From positions 124,001 through 188,000 of the forward strand of contig JBBMNZ010000072.1 in assembly GCA_037954325.1 (NCBI GenBank): a DNA stretch of 64,000 nt, given 5' to 3'. Positions 11,201 to 24,500 of the stretch are shown piece by piece. The translations under genes and the position numbers were made by a program. The DNA is from Fistularia commersonii (taxonomy: Eukaryota > Chordata > Actinopteri > Syngnathiformes > Fistulariidae). The notes under the pieces are model-generated. The model was not told the origin of the DNA. It saw only the letters and a list, made by a program, of their open reading frames with translations, and did not search any database. Position 1 is the first letter of the stretch, and every line of letters starts with the position of its first letter.

Positions 11201-12572
11201 GTACTTATCTCACCGAGTTGAAGCGTTTTTGATTAGGAGTGGAAATAACTTTTGAATTTCATCAAGCTGGTTTCTGCTGTTGAAATATGTTGTTTAGAAC
11301 ATGTTTCTGCACAATATATGTCAAATTCAGTGTAATCCCTTCATAGGTTCAAAAGATATCGCCAGTCGTTCCAAAAGAACTTATCTCACCGAGTTGAGGC
11401 GTTTTTGATTCGGAGTGGAAATAACCAATGAATTTCATCAAGCTGGTTTCTGCTGTTGAAATATGTTTTTTAGGATATGATTCTGCACAATATATGTCAA
11501 ATTTAGTGTAATCACATCACAGGTTCAAAATATATAGCCATTCGTTCAAAAACTGCTTATCTTATCGGGTTGAAGGGTTTTTGATTAGGAGTGGAAATAA
11601 CTGATGGATTTCGTCAAGCTGGCTTCTGCTGTTGAAATATGTTGTTTAGGACATGATTCTGCAAAACACATGTCAAATTCAGTGTAATCCAGCGATAAGA
11701 TCAAAAGATATAGCCATTCGTGAAAAAAGTGCTTATCTCACCGAGTTGAAGCGTTTTTGATTCGGAGTGGAAATAACTAATGAATTTCATCACGCTGGTT
11801 TCTGCTGTTGAAATATGTTGTTTAGGACAATATTCTGCACAATATATGTCAAATTCAGTGAAATCCATCACAGGTTCAAAAACTATAGCCATTCGTTAAA
11901 AAATTGCTTATCTCACCAAGTTGAAGAGTTTTTGATTAGTATTGGAAATAACTAATGAATTTCATCAAGCTGGTTTCTGCTGTTGAAATATGTTGTTAGG
12001 TCAAGATTCTGCACAATATATGTCATATCCTTCTAAAGTCCAAAAGATATAGCCATTCGTTCAAAAAGTGCTTAACTCACCGAGTTGAGACGTTTCTGAT
12101 TAGGAGTGGAAATAACTAATGGATATTATCAAGCTGGTTTCTGCTGTTGAAATATGTTGTTTATGACATAATTCTGCACAATATATGTCAAATTAAGTGT
12201 AATCCCTTCACAAGTTCAAAAGATATAGCCATTCGTTCAAAAAGTACTTATCTCACCGAGTTGAAGCGTTTTTGATTAGGAGTGGAAATAACTTTTGAAT
12301 TTCATCACGCTGGTTTCTGCTGTTGAAATATGTTGTTTAGGACATGATTCTGCACAATATATGTCAAATTCAGTGTAATCCCTTCATAGGTTCAAAAGAT
12401 ATCGCCATTCGTTCAAAAAGTACTTATCTCACCGAGTTGAAGCGTTTTTGATTAGGAGTGGAAATAACTAATGAATTTCTACAAGCTGGTTTCTGCTGTT
12501 GAAATATGTTGTTTAGGATATGATTCTGCACAATATATGTCAAATTCAGTGTAATCCCTTCACAAGTTCAAA
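8286..12572 (+). repeat. 5,286 bp higher-order unit, copy 2 (A' + B')
   Basis: Block A' runs from 8,286 to about 10,319 and B' to about 12,572, matching 3,000-7,286 in order and spacing. The left edge is sharp. At 8,286 the sequence stops following the truncated A (offset 3,253) and starts following copy 1 (offset 5,286), including the private variant GAGGTGTTTTTG at 8,307 shared only with 3,020. The right edge lies where AAACATATAGCC of copy 1 (near 7,287) is AAAGATATAGCC here. Part of this copy (10,010-11,990) reappears at 37,559-39,539. Confidence 0.88.
9985..10020 (+). repeat. Fused, shortened monomer (A')
   Basis: This is the third copy of the CATAACTAATGAAATAAC junction, 5,286 bp after the first, marking the same point in block A'. 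Confidence 0.85.
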
Positions 12573-15500
12573 AGATATAGCCATTTGTTCAAAAAGTACT
12601 TATCTCACCGAGTTGAAGCGTTTTTGATTAGGAGTGGAAATAACTAATGAATTTCATCAAGCTGGTTTCTGCTGTTGAAATATGTTGTTTAGAACATTTT
12701 CTGCACAATATATGTCAAATTCAGTGTAATCCCTTCATAGGTTCAAAAGATATCGCCAGTCGTTCCAAAAGAACTTATCTCACCGAGTTGAAGCGTTTTT
12801 GATTAGGAGTGGAAATAACTAATGAATTTCATCAAGCTGGTTTCTTCTGTTGAAATATGTTGTTTAGAACATGTTTCTGCACAATATATGTCAAATTCAG
12901 TGTAATCCCTTCATAGGTTCAAAAGATATCGCCAGTCGTTCCAAAAGAACTTATCTCACCGAGTTGAGGCGTTTTTGATTAGGAGTGGAAATAACCAATG
13001 AATTTCATCAAGCTGGTTTCTGCTGTTGAAATATGTTGTTTAGGACATGATTCTGCAAAACACATGTCAAATTCAGTGTAATCCAGCGATAAGATCAAAA
13101 GATATAGCCATTCTTGAAAAAAGTGCTTATCTCACCGAGTTGAAGCGTTTTTGATTCGGAGTGGAAATAACTAATGAATTTCATCAAGCTGGTTTCTGCT
13201 GTTGAAATATGTTGTTTAGGACAAGATTCTGCACAATATATGTCAAATTCAGTGAAATCCATCACAGGTTCAAAAAATATAGCCATTCGTTCAAAAATTG
13301 CTTATCTCACCAAGTTGAAGAGTTTTTTATTAGTATTGGAAATAACCAATGAATTACGTCAAGCTGGTTTCTGATGTTGAAATATGTTGTTAGGTCAAGA
13401 TTCTGCACAATATATGTCATATCCATCAAAAGTCCAAAAGATATAGCCATTCGTTCAAAAAGTGCTTAACTCACCGAGTTGAGACGTTTCTGATTAGGAG
13501 TGGAAATAACTAATGAATTTCATCAAGCTGGTTTCTCCTGTTGAAATACTTTGTTTAGGACATGATTCTGCACAATATATGTCAAATTCGTGTGAGCCCT
13601 TTACAAGTTGAAAGGATATAGCCATTCGTTCAAAACGTGCTTATGAGACTGAGTTGAAGCATTTTTGATTAGGAGTGCAAATAGCTAATGAATTTCATCA
13701 AGCTGGTTCCTGCTGTTGAAATATGTTTTTTAGGACATGATTCTGCACAAAATATGTCAAATTCAGTATAATCCAGCGACAAGTTCAAAAGATATTGCCA
13801 TTCGATCAAAAAGTGCTTATCTCACCGAGTTGAAGCATTTTTGAATCGGAGTGGAAATAACTTTTGAATTTCATCACGCTGGTTTTTGCTGTTGAAATAT
13901 GTTTTTTAGGACATGATTCTGCACAATATATGTCAAATTCAGTGTAATCCCTTCATACGTTAAAAAGATATCGCCATTCGTTCAAAAAGTACTTATCTCA
14001 CCGAGTTGAAGAGTTTTTGATTAGTATTGGAAATAACTTTTGAATTTCATCAAGCTGGTTTCTGCTCTTGAAATTTGTTGTTTAGGACATGATTCTGCAC
14101 AATATACGTCAAATTCTTGTGAGCCCATTACAGGTTGAAAGGATATAGCCATCCGTTCAAAACGTGCTTATGAGACCGAGTTGAAGCGTTTTTGATTAGG
14201 AGTGGAAATAACTAATGGATATTATCAAGCTGGTTTCAGCTGTTGAAATATGTTGTTTATGACATAATTCTGCACAATATATGTAAAATTAAGTGTAATC
14301 CCTTCACAAGTTCAAAAGATATAGCCCTTCGTTCAAAAAGTACTTATCTCACCGAGTTGAAGCGTTTTTGATTAGGAGTGGAAATAACTTTTGAATTTCA
14401 TCACGCTGGTTTTTGCTGTTGAAATATGTTGTTTAGGACATGATTCTGCACAATATATGTCAAATTCAGTGTAATCCCTTCATACGTTAAAAAGATATCG
14501 CCATTCGTTCAAAAAGTACTTATCTCACCGAGTTGAAGCATTTTTGAATAGGAGTGGAAATAACTAATGAATTTCATCAAGCTGGTTTCTGCTGTTGAAA
14601 TATGTTGTTTAGGATATGATTCTGCAAAATATATGTCAAAGTCAGTGTGATCCCTTCACATGTTCAAAAGATATAGCCATTCGTTCAAAAAGTACTTATC
14701 TTACCGATTTGAAGCGTTTTTGATTAGGAGTGGAAATAACTAATGAATTTCATCAAGCTGGTTTTTGCTGTTGAAATATTTTGTTTAGGACATGATTCTG
14801 CACAATATATGTCATATTCAGTGTAATCCCTTCACAAGTTCAAAAGATATAGCCCTTCGTTCAAAAAGTGCTTATCTCACCGAGTTGAAGCGTTTTTGAT
14901 TAAGAGTGGAAATAACTTTTGAATTTCATTACGCTGGTTTCTGCTGTTGAAATATGTTGTTTAGGACATGATTCTGCACAATATATGTCAAAGTCAGTGT
15001 AATCCCTTCATAGGTTAAAAAGATATCCCCATTCGTTCAAAAACTGCTTATCTTATCGGGTTGAAGCGTTTTTGATTGAGAGTGGAAATAACTAATGGAT
15101 TTAATCAAGCTGGTTTCTGCTGTTGAAATATGTTGTTTAGGACATGATTCTGCACAACACATGTCAAATTCATTGTAATCCAGCGACAAGATCAAAAGAT
15201 ATAGCCATTTGTGCAAAAAGTGCTTATCTCTACGAGTTGAAGCAATTATGATTAGGAATGGCAATAACTAATGAATTTCATCAAGTAGATTTCTACTATT
15301 GAAATATGTTGTTTAGGACATGATTCTGCAAAACACATGTCAAATTAAGTGTAATCCAGCGATAAGATCAAAAGATATAGCCATTCGTGAAAAAAGTGCT
15401 TATCTCACCGAGTTGAGACGTTTCTGATTAGGAGTGGAAATAACTAATGAATTACATCAAGCTGGTTCCTGCTGTTAAAATATGTTGTTTAGGACAAGAT

Positions 15501-16839
15501 TCTGCACAAAATATGTCAAATTCAGTATAATCCAGTGACAAGTTCAAAAGATATAGCCATTCGATCAAAAAGTGCTTATCTCATCGAGTTGAAGCATTTT
15601 TGATTAGTATTGGAAATAACTTTTGAATTTCATCAAGCAGGTTTCTGCTCTTGAAATTTGTTGTTTAGGACATGATTCTGGACAATATATTTCAAATTCA
15701 TTGTAATCCCTTCTCATGTTCAAAAGATATCGCCATTCGTTCAAAAAGTACTTATCTCACCGAGTTGAAGCGTTTTTGATTAGGAGTTAAAATAACTTTT
15801 GAATTTCATTAAGCTGGTTTCTGCTGTTGAAATATGTTGTTTAGGACATGATTCTGCACAATATATGTCAAATTCAGTGAAATCCCATCACAGGTTCAAA
15901 AGATATAGCCATTCGTTCAAAAATTGCTTATCTCACCAAGTTGAAGAGTTTTTGATTAGGAGCGGAAATAACTAATGAATTTCATCAAGCTGGTTTCTGC
16001 TGTTGAAATATGTTGTTTAGGACATGATTCTGCACAATATATGTCAAATTCTTGTGAGCCCATTACAGGTTGAAAGGATACTGCCATCCGTTCAAAACGT
16101 GCTCATGAGACCGAGTTGAAGCGTTTTTGATTAGGAGTGGAAATAACTAATGGATATTATCAAGCTGGTTTCTACTGTTGAAATATGTTGTTTATGACAT
16201 AATTCTGCACAATATATGTCAAATTAAGTGTAATCCCTTCACAAGTTCAAAAGATATAGCCATTCGTTCAAAAAGTACTTATCTCACCGAGTTGAAGCGT
16301 TTTTGGATTCGGAGTGGAAATAATCAATGAATTTCATCAAGCTGGTTTCTGCTCTTGAAATATCTTTTTTAGGATATGATTCTGCACAATATATGTCAAA
16401 TTTAGTGTAATCACATCACAGGTTCAAAAGACATAGCCATTCGTTCAAAAACTGCTTATCTTATCGGGTTGAAGCGTGTTTAATTGAGAGTGGAAATAAC
16501 TAATGGATTTAATCAAGCTGGTTTCTGCTGTTGAAATATGTTGTTTAGGACATGATTCTGCACAACACATGTCAAATTCAGTGTAATCCAGCGACAAGAT
16601 CAAAAGATATAGCCATTCGTGCAAAAAGTGCTTATCTCACCGAGTTGAAGCAATTATGATTAGGAGTGGCAATAACTAATGAATTTCATCAACCTGGTTT
16701 CTGCTGTTGAAATATGTTGTTTAGAACATGTTTTTGCACAATATATGTCAAATTCAGTGTAATCCCTTCATAGGTTCAAAAGATATCGCCAGTTGTTCCA
16801 AAAGAACTTATCTCACCGAGTTGACGCGTTTTTGATTAG
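12573..16839 (+). repeat. Mosaic satellite segment without a clear local unit
   Basis: About 24 monomers with no obvious neighbouring duplicate. Its monomers resemble those of distant blocks. The GTGCAAATAGC and CGTGTGAGCCC subtypes near 13,590-13,690 match those near 40,980, 44,655, 47,460 and 54,840. The GTGATCCCTTCACATG plus TTACCGATTTGAAG pair near 14,645-14,715 matches those near 49,395 and 55,375. Private changes such as CTGATGTTGAAATATG near 13,370 are common. This looks like an older or less recently homogenised part of the array. No gene is seen; the short open stretch at 13,174-13,374 is repeat sequence. Confidence 0.75.
13624..13640 (+). other. CENP-B-box-like 17-mer (best-matching variant, example)
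   Basis: ATTCGTTCAAAACGTGC matches the mammalian CENP-B core pattern NTTCGNNNNANNCGGGN at 8 of 9 fixed positions, the exception being T for G at position 15. The same 17-mer is at 44,692, 54,876, 55,755 and 61,373. The common monomer form ends in AAGTGC or AAGTAC and matches only 7 or 6 of the 9. The match is seen in the sequence; binding by CENP-B or a similar pogo-derived protein is inference, and such a match can arise by chance. Confidence 0.4.
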
Positions 16840-19800
16840 GAGTGGAAATAACTAATGAATTTCATCAAGCTGGTTTCTGCTGTTGAAATATGTTGTTTAG
16901 GACAAGATTCTGCACAATATATGTCAAATTCAGTGAAATCCCATCACAGGTTCAAAAAATATATTCATTCGTTCAAAAATTACTTATCTCACCAAGTTGA
17001 AGAGTTTTTGATTAGTATTGGAAATAACCAATGAATTTCATCAAGCTGTTTTCTGCTCTTGAAATTTGTTGTTTAGGACATGATTCTGGACAATATATGT
17101 CAAATTAAGTGTAATCCCTTCACAAGTTCAAAAGATATAGCCATTCGTTCAAAAAGTACTTATCTCACCGAGTTGAAGCGTTTTTGATTAGGAGTTGAAA
17201 TAACTTTTAAATTTCATCAAGCTGGTTTCTGCTGTTGAAATATGTTGTATAGAACATGTTTCTGCACAATATATGTCAAATTCAGTGTAATCCCTTCATA
17301 GGTTCAAAAGATATCGCCAGTCGTTCCAAAAGAACTTATCTCACCGAGTTGAGGCGTTTTTGATTCGGAGTGGAAATAACCAATGAATTTATTAAAGCTG
17401 GTTTCTGCTGTTGAAATATGTTTTTTAAGATATGATTCTGCACAATATATGTCAAATTTAGTGTAATCACATCACATGTTCAAAAGATATAGCCATTCGT
17501 TCAAAAACTGCTTATCTTATCGGGTTGAAGCGTTTTTGATTAGGAGTGGAAATAACTGATGGATTTCGTAAAGCTGGTTTCTGCTGTTGAAATATGTTGT
17601 TTAGGACATGATTCTGCAAAACACATGTCAAATTCAGTGTAATCCAGCGATAAGATCAAAAGATATAGCCATTCGTTCAAAAAGTACTTATCTCACCAAG
17701 TTGAAGTATTTTTGATTAGGAGTGGAAATAAATAATGAATTTCATCAAGCTGGTTTGTGCTGTTGAAATATGTTGTTTAGGATATGATTCTGCACCAGTG
17801 TAATCCCTTCATAGGTTCAAAAGATATCGCCAGTCGTTCCAAAAGAACTTATCTCACCGAGTTGAAGCGTTTTTGATTAGGAGTGGAAATAACTAATGAA
17901 TTTCTACAAGCTGGTTTCTGCTTTTGAAATATGTTGTTTAGGACATGATTCTGCACAATACATGTCAAATTCAGTGTAATCCCTTCACAAGTTCAAAAGA
18001 TATAGCAATTTGTTCAAAAAGTACTTATCTCACCGAGTTGAAGCATTTTTGATTAGGAGTGGAATTTACTTTTGAATTTCATCAAGCTGGTTTCTGCTGT
18101 TGAAATATGTTGTTTAGAACAGGTTTCTGCACAATATATGTCAAATTCAGTGTAATCCCTTCATAGGTTCAAAAGATATCGCCAGTCGTTCCAAAAGAAC
18201 TTATCTCACCGAGGTGAGGCGTTTTTGATTCGGAGTGGAATTAACCAATGAATTTCATCAAGCTGGTTTCTGCTGTTGAAATATGTTGTTTAGGACATGA
18301 TTCTGCAAAACACATGTCAAATTCAGTGTAATCCAGCGATAAGATCAAAAGATATAGCCATTCGTCATAAAAGTGCTTATCTCACCGAGTTGAAGCGTTT
18401 TTGATTCGGAGTGGAAATAACTAATGAATTTCATCAAGCTGGTTTCTGCTGTTGAAATATGTTGTTTAGGACAAGATTCTGCACAATATATGTCAAATTC
18501 AGTGAAATCCCATCACAGGTTCAAAAAATATATTCATTCGTTCAAAAATTACTTATCTCACCAAGTTGAAGAGTTTTTGATTAGTATTGGAAATAACCAA
18601 TGAATTTCATCAAGCTGTTTTCTGCTCTTGAAATTTGTTGTTTAGGACATGATTCTGGACAATATATGTCAAATTAAGTGTAATCCCTTCACAAGTTCAA
18701 AAGATATAGCCATTCGTTCAAAAAGTACTTATCTCACCGGGTTGAAGCATTTTTAATTAGGAGTGGAAATAACTTTTGAATTTCATCAAGCTGGTTTCTG
18801 CTGTTGAAATATGTTGTTTAGGACATGATTCTTTACAATATATGTCAAATTTAGTGAAATCCCATTACAGGTTCAAAGGATATAGCCATTCGTCCAAAAA
18901 GTACTTATGTCACCAAGTTGAAGAGTTTTTGATTAGTATTGGAAATAACCAATGAATTTCGTCAAGCTGGTTTCTGCTGTTGAAATATGTTGTTAGGTCA
19001 AGATTCTGCACAATATATGTCATATCCATCAAAAGTCCAAAAGATATAGCCATTCGTTCAAAAAGTGCTTAACTCATCGAGTTGAGACGTTTCTTATTAG
19101 GAGTGGAAATAACTAATGAATTTCATCAAGCTGGTTTCTGCTGTTGATATATGTTGTTTAGGACATGATTCTGCACAAAATATGTCAAATTCAGTATAAT
19201 CCAGCGACAAGTTCAAAAGATATTGCCATTCGATCAAAAAGTGCTTATCTCACCGAGTTGAAGCATTTTTGAATCGGAGTGGAAATAACTATTGAATTTC
19301 ATCAAGCTGGTTTCTGCTGTTGATATATGTTGTTTAGGACATGATTCTGCACAATATATGTCAAATTCTTGTGAGCCCATTACAGGTTGAAAGGATATAG
19401 CCATCCGTTCAAAACGTGCTTATGACACAAAGTTGAAGCGTTTTTGATTAGGAGTGGAAATAACTAATGGATATTATCAAGCTGGTTTCTGCTGTTGAAA
19501 TATGTTGTTTATGACATAATTCTGCACAATATATGTCAAATTAAGTGTAATCCCTTCACAAGTTCAAAAGATATAGCCATTCGTTCAAAAAGTACTTATC
19601 TCACCGAGTTGAAGCGTTTTTGATTAGGAGTGGAAATAACTTTTGAATTTCATCACGCTGGTTTCTGCTGTTGAAATATGTTGTTTAGGACATGATTCTG
19701 CACAATATATGTCAAATTCAGTGTAATCCCTTCATAGGTTCAAAAGATATCGCCATTCGTTCAAAAAGTACTTATCTCACCGAGTTGAAGCGTTTTTGAT

Positions 19801-20679
19801 TAGGAGTGGAAATAACTAATGAATTTCTACAAGCTGGTTTCTGCTGTTGAAATATGTTGTTTAGGACATGATTCTGCACAATATATGTCAAATTCAGTGT
19901 AATCCCTTCACAAGTTCAAAAGATATAGCCATTTGTTCAAAAAGTACTTATCTCACCGAGTTGAAGCGTTTTTGATTAGGAGTGGAAATAACTTTTGAAT
20001 TTCATCAAGCTGGTTTCTGCTGTTGAAATATGTTGTTTAGAACATGTTTCTGCACAATATATGTCAAATTCAGTGTAATCCCTTCATAGGTTCAAAAGAT
20101 ATCGCCAGTCGTTCCAAAAGAACTTATCTCACCGAGTTGAGTCGTTTTTGATTCGGAGTGGAAATAACCAATGAATTTCATCAAGCTGGTTTCTGCTGTT
20201 GAAATATGTTGTTTAGGACATGATTCTGCAAAACACATGTCAAATTCAGTGTAATCCCTTCACAAGATCAAAAGATATAGCCATTCGTGCAAAAAGTGCT
20301 TATCTCACCGAGTTGAAGCAATTTTGATTAGGAGTGGCAATAATCAATGAATTTCATCAAGTAGATTTCTACTGTTGAAATATGTTGTTTAGGACATGAT
20401 TCTGCACAATATATGTCAAATTCAGTGTAATCCCTTCACAAGTTCAAAAGATATAGCCATTCATTCAAAAAGTGCTTATCTCACCGAGTTGAAGCATTTT
20501 TGATTAGGAGTGGAAATAACTAATGAATTTCATCAAGCTGGTTTCTGCTGTTGAAATATGTTGTTTAGGATATGATTCTGCACAATATATGTCAAAGTCA
20601 GTGTGATCCCATTACAGGTTCAAAGGATATAGCCATTCGTTCAAAAAGGCCTTATCTCACCGAGTTGAAGCGTTTTTGA
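16840..20679 (+). repeat. 3,844 bp higher-order unit, copy 1
   Basis: This unit of about 21.8 monomers recurs in full at about 21,560-25,428, an offset of 4,724 bp. Markers in the same order in both copies are AAATATATTCATTCG, GTATAGAACATG, TTTTTTAAGATATG, GGATTTCGTAAAGC, the TGCACCAGTGTAATCC deletion and GGCAATAATCAATG. It holds at least two monomers of non-standard length (a 15 bp deletion at 17,791 and an 11 bp deletion near 19,020), so it is not a whole number of monomers. Differences from copy 3 are few, for example TTCTTTACAATATATG at 18,831 where copy 3 has TTCTGCACAATATATG. Confidence 0.87.
17785..17805 (+). repeat. Monomer with 15 bp deletion
   Basis: TGCACCAGTGTAATCC replaces the normal stretch between GCAC and CAGTG, removing monomer positions of about 111-125. 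That deletes the right arm of the ATGTC dyad. An identical deletion is at 22,515, 4,724 bp away, so it was copied with the larger unit. Confidence 0.85.
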
Positions 20680-21560
20680 TTAGGAGTGGAAATAACTAAT
20701 GAATTTCATCACGCTGGTTTCTGCTGTTGAAATATGTTGTTTAGGACAAGATTCTGCACAATATATGTCAAATTCAGTGAAATCCCATCACAGGTTCAAA
20801 AAATATATTCATTCGTTCAAAAATTACTTATCTCACCAAGTTGAAGAGTTTTTGATTAGTATTGGAAATAACCAATGAATTTCATCAAGCTGTTTTCTGC
20901 TCTTGAAATTTGTTGTTTAGGACATGATTCTGGACAATATATGTCAAATTAAGTGTAATCCCTTCACAAGTTCAAAAGATATAGCCATTCGTTCAAAAAG
21001 TACTTATCTCACCGAGTTGAAGCGTTTTTGATTAGAAGTTGAAATAACTTTTAAATTTCATCAAGCTGGTTTCTGCTGTTGAAATATGTTGTATAGAACA
21101 TGTTTCTGCACAATATATGTCAAATTCAGTGTAATCCCTTCATAGGTTCAAAAGATATCGCCAGTCGTTCCAAAAGAACTTATCTCACCGAGTTGAGGCG
21201 TTTTTGATTCGGAGTGGAAATAACCAATGAATTTATTAAAGCTGGTTTCTGCTGTTGAAATATGTTTTTTAAGATATGATTCTGCACAATATATGTCAAA
21301 TTTAGTGTAATCACATCACATGTTCAAAAGATATAGCCATTCATTCAAAAAGTGCTTATCTCACCGAGTTGAAGCATTTTTGATTAGGAGTGGAAATAAC
21401 TAATGAATTTCATCAAGCTGGTTTCTGCTGTTGAAATATGTTGTTTAGGATATGATTCTGCACAATATATGTCAAAGTCAGTGTGATCCCATTACAGGTT
21501 CAAAGGATATAGCCATTCGTTCAAAAAGGCCTTATCTCACCGAGTTGAAGCGTTTTTGAT
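20680..21560 (+). repeat. 3,844 bp unit, copy 2, internally deleted to 880 bp
   Basis: The first part (to about 21,323) follows the start of copy 1 at offset 3,844, including GTATAGAACATG and TTTTTTAAGATATG. Between about 21,323 and 21,341 it switches to the end of the unit (offset 880 to 20,461, marked by CCATTCATTCAAAAAG). About 2,964 bp of the middle is missing, leaving exactly five monomer lengths. The switch lies in the conserved stretch TTCAAAAGATATAGCCATTC, which fits unequal exchange between out-of-register copies. Confidence 0.86.
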
Positions 21561-24500
21561 TAGGAGTGGAAATAACTAATGAATTTCATCAAGCTGGTTT
21601 CTGCTGTTGAAATATGTTGTTTAGGACAAGATTCTGCACAATATATGTCAAATTCAGTGAAATCCCATCACAGGTTCAAAAAATATATTCATTCGTTCAA
21701 AAATTACTTATCTCACCAAGTTGAAGAGTTTTTGATTAGTATTGGAAATAACCAATGAATTTCATCAAGCTGTTTTCTGCTCTTGAAATTTGTTGTTTAG
21801 GACATGATTCTGGACAATATATGTCAAATTAAGTGTAATCCCTTCACAAGTTCAAAAGATATAGCCATTCGTTCAAAAAGTACTTATCTCACCGAGTTGA
21901 AGCGTTTTTGATTAGAAGTTGAAATAACTTTTAAATTTCATCAAGCTGGTTTCTGCTGTTGAAATATGTTGTATAGAACATGTTTCTGCACAATATATGT
22001 CAAATTCAGTGTAATCCCTTCATAGGTTCAAAAGATATCGCCAGTCGTTCCAAAAGAACTTATCTCACCGAGTTGAGGCGTTTTTGATTCGGAGTGGAAA
22101 TAACCAATGAATTTATTAAAGCTGGTTTCTGCTGTTGAAATATGTTTTTTAAGATATGATTCTGCACAATATATGTCAAATTTAGTGTAATCACATCACA
22201 TGTTCAAAAGATATAGCCATTCGTTCAAAAACTGCTTATGTTATCGGGTTGAAGCGTTTTTGATTAGGAGTGGAAATAACTGATGGATTTCGTAAAGCTG
22301 GTTTCTGCTGTTGAAATATGTTGTTTAGGACATGATTCTGCAAAACACATGTCAAATTCAGTGTAATCCAGCGATAAGATCAAAAGATATAGCCATTCGT
22401 TCAAAAAGTACTTATCTCACCGAGTTGAAGTATTTTTGATTAGGAGTGGAAATAACTAATGAATTTCATCAAGCTGGTTTGTGCTGTTGAAATATGTTGT
22501 TTAGGATATGATTCTGCACCAGTGTAATCCCTTCATAGATTCAAAAGATATCGCCAGTCGTTCCAAAAGAACTTATCTCACCGAGTTGAAGCGTTTTTGA
22601 TTAGGAGTGGAAATAACTAATGAATTTCTACAAGCTGGTTTCTGCTTTTGAAATATGTTGTTTAGGACATGATTCTGCACAATACATGTCAAATTCAGTG
22701 TAATCCCTTCACAAGTTCAAAAGATATAGCAATTTGTTCAAAAAGTACTTATCTCACCGAGTTGAAGCATTTTTGATTAGGAGTGGAATTTACTTTTGAA
22801 TTTCATCAAGCTGGTTTCTGCTGTTGAAATATGTTGTTTAGAACATGTTTCTGCACAATATATGTCAAATTCAGTGTAATCCCTTCATAGGTTCAAAAGA
22901 TATCGCCAGTCGTTCCAAAAGAACTTATCTCACCGAGGTGAGGCGTTTTTGATTCGGAGTGGAATTAACCAATGAATTTCATCAAGCTGGTTTCTGCTGT
23001 TGAAATATGTTGTTTAGGACATGATTCTGCAAAACACATGTCAAATTCAGTGTAATCCAGCGATAAGATCAAAAGATATAGCCATTCGTCATAAAAGTGC
23101 TTATCTCACCGAGTTGAAGCGTTTTTGATTCGGAGTGGAAATAACTAATGAATTTCATCAAGCTGGTTTCTGCTGTTGAAATATGTTGTTTAGGACAAGA
23201 TTCTGCACAATATATGTCAAATTCAGTGAAATCCCATCACAGGTTCAAAAAATATATTCATTCGTTCAAAAATTACTTATCTCACCAAGTTAAGGAGTTT
23301 TTGATTAGTATTGGAAATAACCAATGAATTTCATCAAGCTGTTTTCTGCTCTTGAAATTTGTTGTTTAGGACATGATTCTGGACAATATATGTCAAATTA
23401 AGTGTAATCCCTTAACAAGTTCAAAAGATATAGCCATTCGTTCAAAAAGTACTTATCTCACCGGGTTGAAGCATTTTTAATTAGGAGTGGAAATAACTTT
23501 TGAATTTCATCAAGCTGGTTTCTGCTGTTGAAATATGTTGTTTAGGACATGATTCTGCACAATATATGTCAAATTTAGTGAAATCCCATTACAGGTTCAA
23601 AGGATATAGCCATTCGTCCAAAAAGTAATTATGTCACCAAGTTGAAGAGTTTTTGATTAGTATTGGAAATAACCAATGAATTACGTCAAGCTGGTTTCTG
23701 CTGTTGAAATATGTTGTTAGGTCAAGATTCTGCACAATATATGTCATATCCATCAAAAGTCCAAAAGATATAGCCATTCGTTCAAAAAGTGCTTAACTCA
23801 TCGAGTTGAGACGTTTCTTATTAGGAGTGTAAATAACTAATGAATTTCATCAAGCTGGTTTCTGCTGTTGATATATGTTGTTTAGGACATGATTCTGCAC
23901 AAAATATGTCAAATTCAGTATAATCCAGCGACAAGTTCAAAAGATATTGCCATTCGATCAAAAAGTGCTTATCTCACCGAGTTGAAGCATTTTTGAATCG
24001 GAGTGGAAATAACTATTGAATTTCATCAAGCTGGTTTCTGCTGTTGATATATGTTGTTTAGGACATGATTCTGCACAATATATGTCAAATTCTTGAGAGC
24101 CCATTACAGGTTGAAAGGATATAGCCATCCGTTCAAAACGTGCTTATGACACAAAGTTGAAGCGTTTTTGATTAGGAGTGGAAATAACTAATGGATATTA
24201 TCAAGCTGGTTTCTGCTGTTGAAATATGTTGTTTATGACATAATTCTGCACAATATATGTCAAATTAAGTGTAATCCCTTCACAAGTTCAAAAGATATAG
24301 CCATTCGTTCAAAAAGTACTTATCTCACCGAGTTGAAGCGTTTTTGATTAGGAGTGGAAATAACTTTTGAATTTCATCACGCTGGTTTCTGCTGTTGAAA
24401 TATGTTGTTTAGGACATGATTCTGCACAATATATGTCAAATTCAGTGTAATCCCTTCATAGGTTCAAAAGATATCGCCATTCGTTCAAAAAGTACTTATC

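Noticed and set aside
13174..13374. Plus-strand open frame of 66 codons
   Set aside because: It spans ordinary monomer sequence and is open only because of private changes such as the A in CTGATGTTG; neighbouring monomers are closed in the same frame.
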